Below are positions 21,383-34,095 of a DNA stretch of 64,000 nucleotides, piece by piece. Made by a program: the position numbers and the translations under genes. The notes beneath the pieces are model-generated. The model made no database searches. It saw only the letters and a program-made list of their open reading frames with translations, and was not told the DNA's origin. Source of the stretch: Diabrotica undecimpunctata (taxonomy: Eukaryota > Arthropoda > Insecta > Coleoptera > Chrysomelidae); contig NC_092806.1 of the NCBI RefSeq assembly GCF_040954645.1, positions 162,746,328-162,810,327 on the forward strand, read 5' to 3'. Within the stretch, counting starts at the first letter, position 1. Each line of letters starts with the position of its first letter.

Positions 21383-24300
21383 GTAAGTTTTGTTTACATA
21401 TTTTATTCTTAGAAGTTATTTCTATTTTTTTACAAATAACTATTTGTACCATTCTTATTTATGAGTAATACTGCTACTATACTAAATATTTTCAAAGTTT
21501 TATCTGGGTTTTTTCTCTAAAACCATCTGGCAGGTTTGTTCTTTCCATTGACAGGGAAGATTGCATCATTCTTGATTGCATTACAGGTCTGGCATTACAA
21601 TATTTTCCAGAGACGTTTGTAATGTGCGAATGTCTAGATTTGGCTTTGAGTCAAACTTGGCCTTGACAATGACATTCCAAAATCGTTCTATATATTTCTG
21701 TCCATTCGGTTGGCAAATCTTCTCCATTCAATTCTGTCCCGAAATGTTTTTTGCACCATACGAAATATTTTTACGTTCATCCGTTATTGCATGCTAACTG
21801 TTCAGTTGTAAGGCCCCTCTTCCAATACTGTATATCAGAATAGTTTTCGGACATCTGAAAAAAACATGCATGTTGGGGTATTGTGGAAAATATTTGCTGA
21901 GTGCAAATAGATTGGTTCATAATGTATGATGAAAATGTACAAAAATGACCAACACAGTATACGAAACCAATTTAGCATATTTGTGATGGTTATAAATATT
22001 TTTTATTTTAGAGGAAAGTTTGAGGTTACATTTTTCTAAAATATCATATTCAAAATAGTTTTCAATTTTCTTTACTTTTGATATATATTTTTTATTCTGA
22101 AACTATTATATAATATCCGTATATTAGTACTAAAAAACACTTACCTTTTATAGCACTCCTCGATGCTCAAATTTTGAGGAAAAAATAACAAAACACATTC
22201 AGCCACGTGCTAATTGCAAAAAAGAAGCACACTAGAATCCACTGGTACAAATGTTGTACCACTACAATGTTTACAAGTTGAATAAACGTTCCGAAATCAG
22301 AGCCATCTATGCATTACTTATTAAAATACAGGTATAGGTGGAAATCTGATTTGTAAATTTACTCTGGTGAAAATGTGTGGTATAAGAGTAAATACCAGAG
22401 ATACTTAAAGGGTTAAACCTGTTTTTTAGCTCTGTCTTTTAGTCTCTATGATTTTTTATATCGACCCTTCATCTTCTGTATAATTTAATACATACATAAT
22501 AAAAGAATATAGATAATAAAAAAAATTGGGTTTGAAAATTCTAATATTCTTTTCTTAATTTTTCTTTATGCGAATATTTATTTTTCGTCTCAAATTCTTT
22601 TTGTTTGATCATGTAGCAGTTACATTATAGTGTACGCGCCAGATACCTTTACCATCTTTGTATTTCTTCTAGCACATAAATTGCAAGAGGAAGTTTTTAA
22701 TTGAATTTAATCTAATGTGGTATTAATTAGTATAGACTAGAATATGTCTGCAGTTTTGAAGAGTGTTTCCTTATAGTCCAGAGAAACGAGGTAAAAAAGT
22801 ACTCTATTGAGGATTTTGACCCGGCCGACTATCTGATAAGTTTTATGGACCTCGATAACCAAAAGCTTTATGTTTCCTGCAGTGTATTTGATGGAGCTTT
22901 TAAATTATTAACAATTTAAGGTCAAAAATGCACCATTTGAAATTTTTGACAATTCACAGAGGATCGTATTGTAGTGCAATGTTTGTACAACTTTTTGTAC
23001 AAAAACTACGAATCCCTTTCTTTCAAATGCCGAAAATTGAGTTCCTTAATTGGTATAAACAAATTAGGTGTGAATTAAAAAAAAAACATTGTCCCAAATT
23101 ATCGTAGAACAACTTTGTTTTTTAAATTCTTGTAAAAATGTCAGCTTTTCGAATGTAAAAAATATTTTATCTTTGAGCAATAGTTTAAAAGTTATTCTAA
23201 ATGTTTATAAATCAAAAATAACCGTAATTTTACGAAAGGGTTTTGATTTGTAAAAAAATTTTTCTGTTTTTTTTTTTAATGTATATTGATAGTTCAATAC
23301 TTAAACTTTCATTTGGTCAATCGTTGATCAATACTGCGTAGTCCACATCTTAAGACTTGCCGCCTTATCATTGTTAACTGAAACCAATAGAAATGGTGTG
23401 GAGTCAAGTGAAAGGGTACGTGTCCCCTAGGAGGACACCCCCTTTAAGTTTCAAACAAAACACCGTTAAAACATTGATTTACGAAGGGTTTTTTAGATTC
23501 AGATGAAAGAAGTTTTCGTTATATAGTTTAGTCAAATGTCTGGAACTATGGATATGATGTAAAATCCGTCAAAAAAAATTAAATCTACGTGTCAGGTTAC
23601 TCGTTTAATAATTATTAATATTATGACTAGTAATTAATAGTAATCCTGTGGCGTGATATGTATTCATGTAGTGTCTTCAACTACAATATAATTATGTATT
23701 AGAGTAATATAATTCCAATGAGTCACTTATAGAAGATACCACACGACGTGTCAAATCGAAGATATTTAAAGGGATTTTTATATCCGTTATTCGTCATTCT
23801 TTTTTGATAGCATTTTATTACTTGGTGGTTATATTAGTCAGTCCTACACATATTTCAAATGCACATTAGCACAATTTTATGGCAGAAAATTATAACGTTC
23901 TTTATACAGTACCTCTTAAGGATGGTCATTTTGCGATCAATTCGAAATCATCCATAAAGAGATAGTATAAACTCTTTCACACAGCATTGTTATTTCGCAT
24001 GCTAAAACTATAGTCAGTGAGATTCAGTAGCTGGTATAGTGGGATTATCGCTAAACAAAATCATAGTGTACTCAACGAGTTTAATTTAACATATTTGTTC
24101 CGCAAATTTTGGTCTTCTTCTTATTGATGTCCTATCCGTTACGAATGTTGGCGATCATCATGGCAGTCTTTATCTTATCTGCATCAGCGCGGAAAAGCTG
24201 CACAAATGTTGTATTGAACCAGATTCTGAGGTTCTTTAACCAAGATGTTCTTCTTCTTCCTGGACCTCACTTTCCAAAGATTTGTCCTTGCAGAATGACT

Positions 24301-27300
24301 TGAAGGAGAGTATAAGCCCCGCCCTCACCAATTTTGGTGCCTGATTTAAAATAATGAGTTCCGAATGACTAGAAAATTTGACATATTATGCTCGAAGTGG
24401 TACTTTTCCAAAAAGGAAATCGTCTTTACGTCCAATGCTTAACTAAATAGGGATTCCTGAGCACAGATTAAACAGGAACGAGGACAAGACACAGCCCCGA
24501 CTGACTAGTCATCTTCCGATAAGGTTTCTATTTGGTGGTACTCATTGGACACAACATATGTACCGGAAACCGAATCCCAATCTGTATGTTTGAATTTTAT
24601 ATTATAGTAACGTCTTCCTAGTGTCTGTATAAATAGCCTTGTTTATCGAGCCCATTGTTTTTAGAATTTCAATTGTTGTCTGATGTTAACGCAATCAAAC
24701 GCCTTTCTGTAGCCTTATAAGACATGCTATATATCCTCATTCATGCCTAAACATGTTAATATATTTACGGAAAAAGAACTTGTGTTCTCAGTTCATTTCT
24801 AAATCCAAATTAAGCGTTTTCTATCTGATGTTTGGATTTTTGCGTTTTTTTGGGTATTATTATGACTACTTTAGCCTGGTGATATTTTACCTGAGATATA
24901 TCTTGAATTGAATACTGATCTCTAGTTATAACTTCTATTTTCTGTATGTTTAATGCATGAATAATCTCTTCTTTCTTCTTGCGGCTTTCTGTGTCTGCCT
25001 GATATTTATTTTATTTTCTTGTAAACGATAAAAGTGTCGTATATTTCCTGAAGGTGTTCGATTTTTAACATTTTGTTTTGTTTACATCCGATTTAGCTTC
25101 GCTGCACTTTTTCTTAATGATTTTATTGACTTTCTTCTATTCAGTTGGGTTGGTTTTGTGCTTTCGTTCTTCATGCTTTAGGTTAATGATGTCTTGCGTT
25201 ATTCATTTTATTTCTATGTTTTCTTCTGGATTTTAAATCATTCTTGTTTTTAAAACATTCGATATTTCTTTAGCTTCTTCATTTCGATATATAATTGCAT
25301 GGTCTTTATTTCTTTCTCTGTCTTGCTACTTACTTGTTTCTTTATTGTGCACAGTTTTTAGTGCTGGGATGCCTATTTTTATTACTATTTTTTCTATTTA
25401 AACTTTCAGAAATCTCTTGAGATTAAAATTGATTACAACTGAATTATGGCTGTTATAAATTACCATTTTAAAGTAGGTTTTTATGTACGTCTTACGGGGC
25501 TGGTCAAATATAATGAAATCAGTTACATTAAAGACATTTTCCCAATTTTATTAAACTGTATTATCTGGATATCCGAGCGAAGAATATTTTTGCTTTCTAA
25601 ATATTTTACTGTAGCATTTCTGTATAATTTTACTACTTAATAAAAGTTCTGGAAGCGATTAATATACAAACAAAAGTAAGATTGTGTTTTTAGAATTGTT
25701 TATTGATCGTTTCAATATATATGCCTCAAGTTGTATGCACATTATGCAAACTATATAAATTTTTGTTTACAAGCCTATACAGAATTATAAAAAATTTATT
25801 AATTTTGATCAGTTTCCAAATAATTCTTTCCACAATTCTTAAAAGTTTAGTCACTACTAACGACGTATTGTTGTTTTTAGACATATGCCCCAAACCCAAC
25901 GATACAGCGACGGATTTGAGCCGAAAATCGCACGTGGAAGAATTCGATGAAGGAGTCCCCCAACTGTTTTCTCTCCTAACCGACTTTCCGGACACTTACA
26001 AAAGATGGGATTCGAAATCGTTTCCCATAGACATGGAACTGAATTATTACGAACCCAAGAAGGAAATCAAAATATCGATGTGTAAGTATATAAATTATTA
26101 CTGAAGTTTCAAATATTGATAATTTTGCAAATTAATGTATAAAAAAGAGTCAGATTAGGAAAAAATGCAAATTTCTTTAAGATATAACATCAGTTTAAGA
26201 ATTTGTAGTATGTTTTCATCTAGCAGTTGTATATTTTGCCACTCAAAAGGTCACAGCGACTTTAAAACTAGCTATTGGGGCCACCTTTTCCTTGTATTTT
26301 TTTGTACTTCCTTCGGCAACTTGACCCTGCTCCTCTTAGCATTGGTTGATGATCATTTTAGCATTAATAGCTTTCTTTTTTGTCATTCTACTCATTTCTG
26401 CTAAACGTTCGTCCTATTTTTTAATTATCTAACTTTCTATGCCTTATATATTATGCTGATCTTAGGAGTGCGTCTATCAGACAGTACATCAATTGCTTCC
26501 ATCATTTTCTTCATTTCATCAGTAGGTAGTAGGTTGGTAGGTATTCTTCGTTCAACACACAAAGAATACCTCGAGTAGGCGGTACACAAACATGTTTTGT
26601 TAAATACATACGACTACTCTAGACGTTAAGAGTATATTATCGTCACGCATTGTCAAACGTAACTTTACTAGACTTAGAGATTTCACCTAGAGTAAATAAC
26701 TTGTGATTTTTAGTAAGTGTCGAGCAAGAAGTGGACCCAGCCAAGCAGAACACCATAACGGTTAACTGTACAGTTGCTTTTTGGGCGCAATGTATGAGCT
26801 GGAGGAAGTGCAAGACTAGTTGCCAGTCGATGGGTGCCTCTAGCTACCGATGGTTCCACGATGGCTGCTGCGAGTGTGTAGGAGAATACTGTATCAAGTA
26901 CGGTATCAACGAAAGCAGGTAAGCGATAACATTCTTCTTCTTCTTCCTCAGGTTTTCCCTTTCCAGGTATCGCTTTTCCTTTTTTTCTTAAGTCCTCTGC
27001 CACACAGTCCTTCCATCTTCTCCTTAGTATTCCTCTACCTCTCCTTCCTTCAACTTCTAACAACTCTATCCTTCGTATCATATAATTCTTATTTCTACAT
27101 CTGACATGACCAAATCTTTGTTCTTGAACCTTTCTCGAGACTTTAGTCACCCCGACTCACCCCTAATCACTCCATTCCTGATCTTGTCCCTTTTAATCTT
27201 ACTCAATATCCACCAAATTTTCATTCGTTACTTTCATCTTCTTTTCTTGAATTTTTCTTACAGGCCACACTTCACCACCATACATCAACGCAGGCCTCAC

Positions 27301-28848
27301 CACACTCTTGTATATCTTTCCTTTTAGCTCTTCCCTAATTTTTCGATCACAGAGTACACCACTCATTCGCTTTCAGTTAAACCAACTAGTCTGCATCCTG
27401 TCCTATACTTAAATTCTCCTACTCGTCCTATTTTTCCTTACGTAATTCGATGTCAACCATTTCCATTACTCTCAACCACATATACTCCGTTTTCGACCTG
27501 CTAATCTTAAGTCTTCCTTCTTCAATAGCCCTTCTCCAATTGTCAAATTTCTACTTTAACATGTCTTCTTTACTAACACGATATTATTCGCAAAGAGCAT
27601 TGACCAAGAGCCACTCTCTTACTTTCTCTGTCAGTACATCCACAACAAGATTAAATAGGTAGGTGTTTTGCTACCTTGTTTTCTTATCTTCCTCTCTTTT
27701 AGATCTCTCATACCCCTTTCTAGCCTCTTTCTTCTCCCTTGCACTTCACCGTTCCACCACCAAGTTTATGTGTCCCTAGGGGACCCTCTACCAGATTACT
27801 GTCATAGCACTTCCTCTCCCACTCGTACCACAACTTTGCTGTCCGCTTCCTACGAGCCATTTACCATATTTTTTCCTCAAACTAATCCGGCACTCTACTT
27901 TTTTTTAAGACTTTTGCCAAATTCCTATCCTTACCGTGATAAAATGAAGCATTGAATTCCCTATATTTAGTTAAATGGTAACAATTCAAAATATGTTTTC
28001 AAATATCATTAACATTTTTACAAGTATTGACAACAAAATCATGCACTATGTTGTGATCTCACTGGTAAGCGAATGAACCATGAACCATTCCGCTCTCTTG
28101 TTTACGTAGTTTCTCTCTTTTGAAAGCCTGTGTCAACAATCACCATATCTAATCTTGTTGCTAATTCAAGCATGTCATCTCCAGCTTCATTTCTAGTTCT
28201 AAAGCCGTCCTGTAATTATTGCCAAAAATAATATACTTTGGTTAGTAGTTAGTAGGTTCTCTAGTAATGTAAGTTGCATACATTTGGGGCAATTCGCAAA
28301 ATAAATTCATTCTATATTTATCTATTGGTCTCTTATTTTTCATTAATTTTCCTTCTTTTCATTTTCAATATTTTTCATAAATTACTATGTTGTAATTATT
28401 AAAGACTAAACAGGACTTTATTGAATTGAAGTTCATCATTTTCTTTTAATAACTTTGCTTTTCATGGTGTAACAGATTTGGTGTGCAGATTTCATATTGA
28501 CAACAAAACCATTCTGTATATATTATTAGCTGTTATACAAAAGAAAATACAGTAAAAGGCAGTTTGTTAAAAATGCGTGAAAGTCTGTAAATTGAAATTT
28601 AAAAGAGAGTATAAGAGCAATAAAGGCTGAGAAATATGTAGTTAACGGCTTATGTGTTACTGTGCATGCCTTTCTGAGTTCAAAGAATCAAACTTTTGTT
28701 AACTACTTTTTAATGTTTTAGATGCTCTGAATGTCCTCAAAGCGAAGAAAGTAAACAGGACAGCGATGATAACGAGGATGACTACGATTACGGCGAGCAC
28801 GATGACGATGACGAAGACGATGATCTACACAACAGTCCAAATCTTTGA
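21169..28848 (+). CDS. tsg: Twisted gastrulation (Tsg/TWSG1), secreted BMP-binding protein; four coding exons
   Basis: Exons 21169-21382, 25881-26081, 26714-26918 and 28722-28848 join in phase to 747 nt, 248 residues, the usual family length. Residues 1-24 are a signal peptide with a hydrophobic core (PLALLTASLFLLI). Residues 25-71 are the N-terminal cysteine-rich domain (CNEAVCGSVVSKC, CCKECINC), which binds BMP ligands. The C-terminal domain has CPKPNDT, VEEFDEGVPQLF, NTITVNCTV, SWRKCKTSC and WFHDGCCECVG. Sequons include NCT twice. Tsg is extracellular and, with Sog/chordin and tolloid proteases, shapes BMP gradients in the embryo. The last 40 residues carry an unusually acidic Asp/Glu tail. 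Introns 1 and 3 hold transposon remnants. Confidence 0.96.
23355..23430 (+). pseudogene. IS630-like transposase fragment (third acidic motif)
   Basis: Translates as LPPYHC, a stop, then LKPIEMVWSQVKGYV. This is the C-terminal catalytic block of insect IS630/Tc1/mariner-type transposases, with the catalytic Glu in PIEMVW. The same family, with WSQVK kept, lies at 60375-61499. Confidence 0.65.
24105..24310 (-). mobile_element. LINE 3' tail, 5'-truncated
   Basis: - strand pieces GPGRRRTSWLKNLR, IWFNTTFVQLFRADADK and IKTAMMIANIRNG match the end of the LINE at 15400-16975 at protein level. About 200 bp remain. Confidence 0.7.
25881..26081 (+). CDS. tsg: tsg coding exon 2
   Basis: Follows TTGTTTTTAG and ends before GTAAGTAT, phase 1 at both sides. 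It encodes residues 72-138 (CPKPNDTATDLSRKSHVEEF and a variable acidic stretch). Confidence 0.94.
26714..26918 (+). CDS. tsg: tsg coding exon 3 (C-terminal cysteine core)
   Basis: Two AGs are close together; only the one ending at 26713 keeps the frame. The donor is GTAAGC at 26919. It encodes residues 139-206, including VNCTV, CKTSCQSMGASS and WFHDGCCECVG. Confidence 0.94.
26935..28230 (-). mobile_element. LINE remnant in tsg intron 3 (endonuclease block, RT piece, tail)
   Basis: Read on the - strand: RTRNEAGDDMLELATRL and IVDTGFQKRE near 28215-28100 (endonuclease), LFNLVVDVLTEKV and WRRAIEEGRLKISRSKTEYM near 27660-27480 (RT), and FGHVRCRN, EVEGRRGRG, RRRWKDCVAEDLRKKG near 27120-26980 (tail). 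The order is right for one element with internal loss. It is antisense to tsg and fills most of intron 3. Confidence 0.8.
28722..28848 (+). CDS. tsg: tsg coding exon 4 (acidic tail and stop)
   Basis: Acceptor TTTTAG at 28716-28721. It encodes the last conserved cysteines (CSECP) and then a tail in which more than half of the residues are Asp or Glu. TGA at 28846-28848. The tail is built from GAT/GAC/GAG triplets and could have grown by slippage. Confidence 0.93.
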
Positions 28849-29967
28849 TAGTTGTAGGAATAGTTTAGCTTTTTAAGCTTATCGTTTATATCCGTGTTCA
28901 GTGTTACTTTAGCCAACATTGTACGATAATGGTTTTTTTAAAGCTAGTTCTTTAATATCATCAACCAATTCGGCTTTTTTTTTAAAGTGGTATGTCTCCT
29001 TTTTAATTATTGTTATCCCAGCATATTGAAGTTAACGTTAGACTAATCTATAATTTTAATTTATTAACTAATAGCTAGGAAATACGTAAGTTGTTTTTTT
29101 TTTATAAGATAAAACTAATCCATAGAAACTAATGCAGATTTAATATTAAATAGAATTAAGAAAACAATGAGGTATATTGACTTTCAGGTTAATTTTGTGT
29201 GCAACAGGTATTTATATATGTACAATAATATGATATAACTAATTTTAGATGCCTAAAATATTTATACTATATTTAGTTATGAGGTGAACTGGCTTGTATT
29301 GATTTTATTACTGCTTTAGACACTTATGACTGTTGACAACATTGTGCATCATTTTAATTTATTTTAGATTCAATTATTACTTTGGCAATTGAGTACAGTT
29401 AAATGAATTCTTGTTTCTTGTAAAATTCCCAGCTTACTCCCAATAAAAATAGTAAATAGCATTAATTTACGTAAATCATATACAGCATATTTTCATAAAT
29501 CCAAAAACCGATTCCGGAGGATTCGTATAATTATGATATTCTCTATATATTTTAAATAATAAGTTATCTATTATTAATTATATGTTAAATATAATGTAAT
29601 TAGTTGTTTATATATTAAAATTACAGCCGTCCATAACAAATTGTATTACTTTTTGTAAGTACTAACGGGAACTGTAAAGTTCTAGATTTGTATTTGATAA
29701 CTAAAAATATTTTAAAAATAAAAAGATGTTTTATTTAATACGTTTTAACTGGTAAAAGATCCTCTATTTTAAAATCCTTATGAAGGCAGAAGTATCACAG
29801 CGCCACCTTAAAGTGTAAACTTAAACATGCTAAATCCATTTTACAGGAGAGGCAAAAACGATTTCGTAACATTTTTTATAAAACAATAAAATAGTGCTTA
29901 AAATTAGTACAATAATTGTATCACTTGTATGAATCGAGTTTAAAGTTATAGCGTATTAAAAATTTTA
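28849..29967 (+). other. 3' UTR and flank of tsg
   Basis: AT-rich, no coding frame. A single half-unit with CAGCGCCACC near 29798 hints at the repeat array that begins at 29968. Confidence 0.5.
29717..29722 (+). terminator. tsg: Candidate poly(A) signal of tsg
   Basis: AATAAA followed by a GT/T-rich stretch, about 870 nt after the stop. A closer AATAAA at 29442-29447 is an alternative. Confidence 0.4.
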
Positions 29968-31179
29968 AGCGCCCTCTTTAGGAGAATTGCTGAACTACGT
30001 AGTTCGTATGTTTGGCCGCAGTGGCGCTAGTAAAAATTTTTTTACATCGCCCCCTTTCGGAGACTTGCCGAACTACATAGTTCATAGGTTTTGCCGCAGT
30101 GGCGCTAGTAAAAGTTTTTTATAGCGCCCCCTTTAGGAGAATTGCTGAACTCCATAGTTCATAGGTTTGCCGCAGTGGCGCTAGTAAATTTTTTTTTAGC
30201 GCCCTCTTTAGGAGAATTGCTGAACTCCATAGTTCATAGGTTTGCCGCAGTGGCGCTAGTAAATTTTTTTAAGCGCCCTCTTTAGGAGAATTGCTGAACT
30301 ACGTAGTTCGTATGTTTGGCCGCAGTGGCGCTAGTAAATTTTTTTTAAGTGCCCTCTTTAGGAGGATTGCTGAACTACATAGTTCGTATGGTTTGCCGCA
30401 GTGGCGCTAGTAAAAATTTCTACAGCGCCCCCTTTCGGAGACTTGCTGAAGTACATAGTTCATAGGTTTTGCAGCAGTGGCGCTAGTAAAAGTTTTTTAT
30501 AGCGCCCCCTTTAGGAGAATTGCTGAACTCCATAGTTCATAGGTTTGCCGCAGTGGCGCTAGTAAATTTTTTTTTAGCGCCCTCTTTAGGAGAATTGCTG
30601 AACTCCATAGTTCATAGGTTTGCCGCAGTGGCGCTAGTAAATTTTTTTAAGCGCCCTCTTTAGGAGAATTGCTGAACTACGTAGTTCGTATGGTTTGCCG
30701 CAGTGGCGCTAGTAAAAATTTCTACAGCGCCCCCTTTCGGAGACTTGCTGAAGTACATAGTTCATAGGTTTTGCAGCAGTGGCGCTAGTAAAAGTTTTTT
30801 ATAGCGCCCCCTTTAGGAGAATTGTTGAACTCCATAGTTCATAGGTTTGCCGCAGTGGCGCTAGTAAATTTTTTTTAAGCGCCCTCTTTAGGAGAATTGC
30901 TGAACTACGTAGTTCGTATGGTTTGCCGCAGTGGCGCTAGTAAAAATTTCTACAACGCCCCCTTTCGGAGACTTGCTGAAGTACATAGTTGATAGGTTTT
31001 GCCGCAGTGGCGTAAGTAAAAGTTTTTTATAGCGCCCCTATCGGAGACTTGCTGAACTACATAGTTCATAGGTTTTGCGGCAGAGGCGCTAGTAAAAATT
31101 TAACGAATGTTCCCTTTCGAAGAATTGCTGAACTACTTAGTTCGTAGGTTTTGCCGTAATGACGCTAGTAAAAATTTTA
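29968..31179. repeat. Minisatellite, about sixteen 76-bp units with dyad symmetry and higher-order pattern
   Basis: Each unit opens with GCGCCC and closes with GGCGC followed by TAGTAAA and a T-run. The centre is near-palindromic (ACTACGTAGT or ACTACATAGT). Four unit types can be told apart by TTTAGG or TTTCGG and by ACTACGTAG, ACTACATAG or ACTCCATAG. They recur in the order B-C-D-A, giving a higher-order period of about 300-380 bp over three rounds. The last two units are the most diverged, as at the edge of an array. Several units are GC-rich at their ends, unlike the surrounding DNA. Confidence 0.93.
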
Positions 31180-33659
31180 AGAATTGCCAACAAACAGTTC
31201 TTAAATGGAAATTTAGAATAAAACAATTTTCTGGTTTTACAGTTTTTTATTGCAGGGGAGACAATAAGAATATCGATTTATCACATCCATTATAGTATTG
31301 ACTAAATCAAATTTTATCAGTACATTATTTTTATACCGTGTGGTCTATTAATACAATGGCACAAGCAAATTACAGTTCTCTTAAAACGTTTCCATTTTTT
31401 CTAGTCTTAGGAAAAACATAGTCAAACGTTTTAAAATAAAAAAAAATAAGAAATATTTTACTGGACATGAACTGAATGTTCACATATACACTTTATAATT
31501 GTATACTTAAACAGATTATTTAATTTTAATGACAAAAAACATTCCTCCTTTTATATATTATATAAACTTTAAACCAAATTTTTCTAAAATTACAAAAATT
31601 CACATAAAATCTTTTAAGATACTCTTTATTCTTTCTATATTATTTACAAATGACGTTCATTGGTCGAAAGTAAGCAGACAAGTATTATTTACTTTGACTT
31701 TTTGGAATATACCTTTACGAAAATTAATGAAAGAATTGGTAAAACGCGCTATTTGGAATACAGAGTTAAAAATATGCAATTTACATTGACGGATAAATAG
31801 AAAAACTAACAAAAAATATATTTAAGTCTAAAAAATCTTAATAAAAATGGGAAACTAATTCTAATCACTGCATTTAACGCAGGAGATACCTAAAGAGTTC
31901 TTTATTCCATTATAATAGACCACCTTATAAAAACCATACCAACATCGCTTAAAAATTACACATGTAAATGTAAATCATATAAATGTTCCCATTAAATTGA
32001 TTTTCTTTTACCGATATTTTACGATTTATAAAGAAGAAAAGCCCTAATATAAGTAGAGTAAAGTTAAAGGACAAAAAAGGTCTTTGGGTAGACAGTATGG
32101 ACACAGTAATAGTAATCAAGAAACTAAAAATGGACTGAGAGAAGAAAAAAGACATAGATAGTAAATGTTAATAATTGAAAATAATATTTATATAGGATAC
32201 ATTTTATATGATTTGCATCAACACAGTGATTTAAAACTTTAAAATTTGATCTAGCCTATGAGAAATCTCTTGTTGTTTATTTGAATTGACATACAGTACA
32301 TTAAGCTCGATAGAATAAACAAGTATTCAAAAAAAGTAAGAAAAACCGCAAGCAACAGCACGGACTGAGTTATTTGGTACATTTAGGATAATTCTGAGAA
32401 GAAATGTAAAAGCTAAAACTACATCTTACACATATTTTAGAGAATGATTGCCATAATTTTCATATACAGATCTTCTAGAGTATCCTACAAAATATAAATA
32501 ATCTTTAAATATGTATTTAATCATTAGACACGTTTCCGGGCTTAATTGTTCCCGCATTGTCTTTAATAATGTCTACTTTAGCCTCCTGAGAAACTTTAAG
32601 AAGAAAAATAATTTTACATCACGGCATATAAGCCCGGAAAATAACGTATCATTATGAGATACCGGCCGTGAAAACCTATACTCCATGTACTGGATAGTTC
32701 AGAGCATAAATATTTAAATCTGGACAAAAACTTCAGACTCTAATCAGACTTTAAGAAATAATATTAACATACGTAACTCTCGAAAACGATGTAATATTGA
32801 GCTAAAAAGATCTGCAAAATATAGGAGTCTCCCTTAAAAACCAGTATTATCTGTGATTTTTATGTGATCAATAAATAAATAAAGCATGCCCAAACTGTGA
32901 CGACTTTGTACCGATTACAATTATTTCAAGAAGGCAAAATGACTAAAACATTAATGAAAATACAAACATACTTGAGTTTTTAAAATTAATTAAACTGGCT
33001 ATTCAGGTGACATATTTATTAATGACTTGCGCCAAATATAGGCAACTTACAGTTCTTTATTGCAGTGTCGGGCCAAACAGTTCAACATTTCATCAAATTA
33101 ATTAATAAAATTCAAACAAGTGGAAGCTCAAAGATGTAGCTAATTAAAATTTGTAATTTTGAAAACTTTTAAGTTGTTTTTAAACAAAGTTTTTGATTTA
33201 TGGTTTTATTCAAACACTGGACAAGAGCTTCAAGCTTTGACAGTTTTGGTGGATGACCGAATACATCTTTGCTCGATTGCTGCCTTATTGAAACACTCAT
33301 AAAAACCCATATTACAGTAGAAAGTGTTCATATCTGATCTGAATATGAATATTTACATGCTTTAATAAACCACGTCCAATGCCCTGAACTATTCATATAT
33401 AAATGTAGAACTAAGTTTACACCTGGGTAAGATAATAAACTATTTCAGTCAAAGTACAGTAAAATTATGTATCAAAAAATTATATCTGACTGTTTGGCTA
33501 ATCTGCAGATTGAGCAATATTTTATGTGTATTATTGTAACTGTCAAATATATTAGAAATTATTAATCACTGTTATCAATGTTTCAAGTGTACGTAGTTTC
33601 TATCATAAAAACTTTCTATCACTAAAAAACAAATTTGTTTTCTAAATTTAATTTTTATA
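31180..33659. other. AT-rich intergenic DNA, nothing recognised
   Basis: Only short frames without conserved motifs on either strand. Confidence 0.35.
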
Positions 33660-34095
33660 GGTGAGCGGTTTACCCCTATACGCAGAGTATAAACCTACTA
33701 ATTTTTTTTGTAGTTCTTCCGCCCCAAATCATTTTTATTCGATTCTATTTGTTCAAGTTCAAATGTATTTTTTTTTATTTTTCCAAATGAGCCGTTTTCC
33801 CAAATCGTTTCGAATAAAATTTTTTTAGACGTATCTCATCGAAGTCAATACTTTTCCCCTCTTGGTAATTTTTCGAAAAATGCTTCCCAGAGTTATTTGC
33901 AACATTTTGTTTAAAAAATACCTTACTTGATAATTTTTGGGAATTTTATCTAAAAAACTACTAAATCAGTTCCAATTCTATAAAAAGCTTTAAAATCTTT
34001 ATCGAATAAAAAAAGGTTTGGTGGGGTAGAAATGCAAAAGAATGTAGTCGGTATATTCCGTTTCTAAGCATCTTTTTACGAGAGCACCGCTCACC
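33660..34095. mobile_element. MITE with GGTGAGCGGT ends and TA target duplication
   Basis: Starts GGTGAGCGGT and ends ACCGCTCACC, an 11-bp inverted repeat, with TA on both outer sides (33658-33659 and 34096-34097). It is 436 bp with no coding capacity. TA duplication suggests mobilisation by a Tc1/mariner transposase. Confidence 0.7.

Larger units (their letters stand above)
21383..25880 (+). other. tsg: tsg intron 1
   Basis: 4.5 kb, AT-rich. It contains an IS630-like transposase fragment near 23360 and a LINE tail at 24105-24310. No other gene is seen on either strand. Confidence 0.7.
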
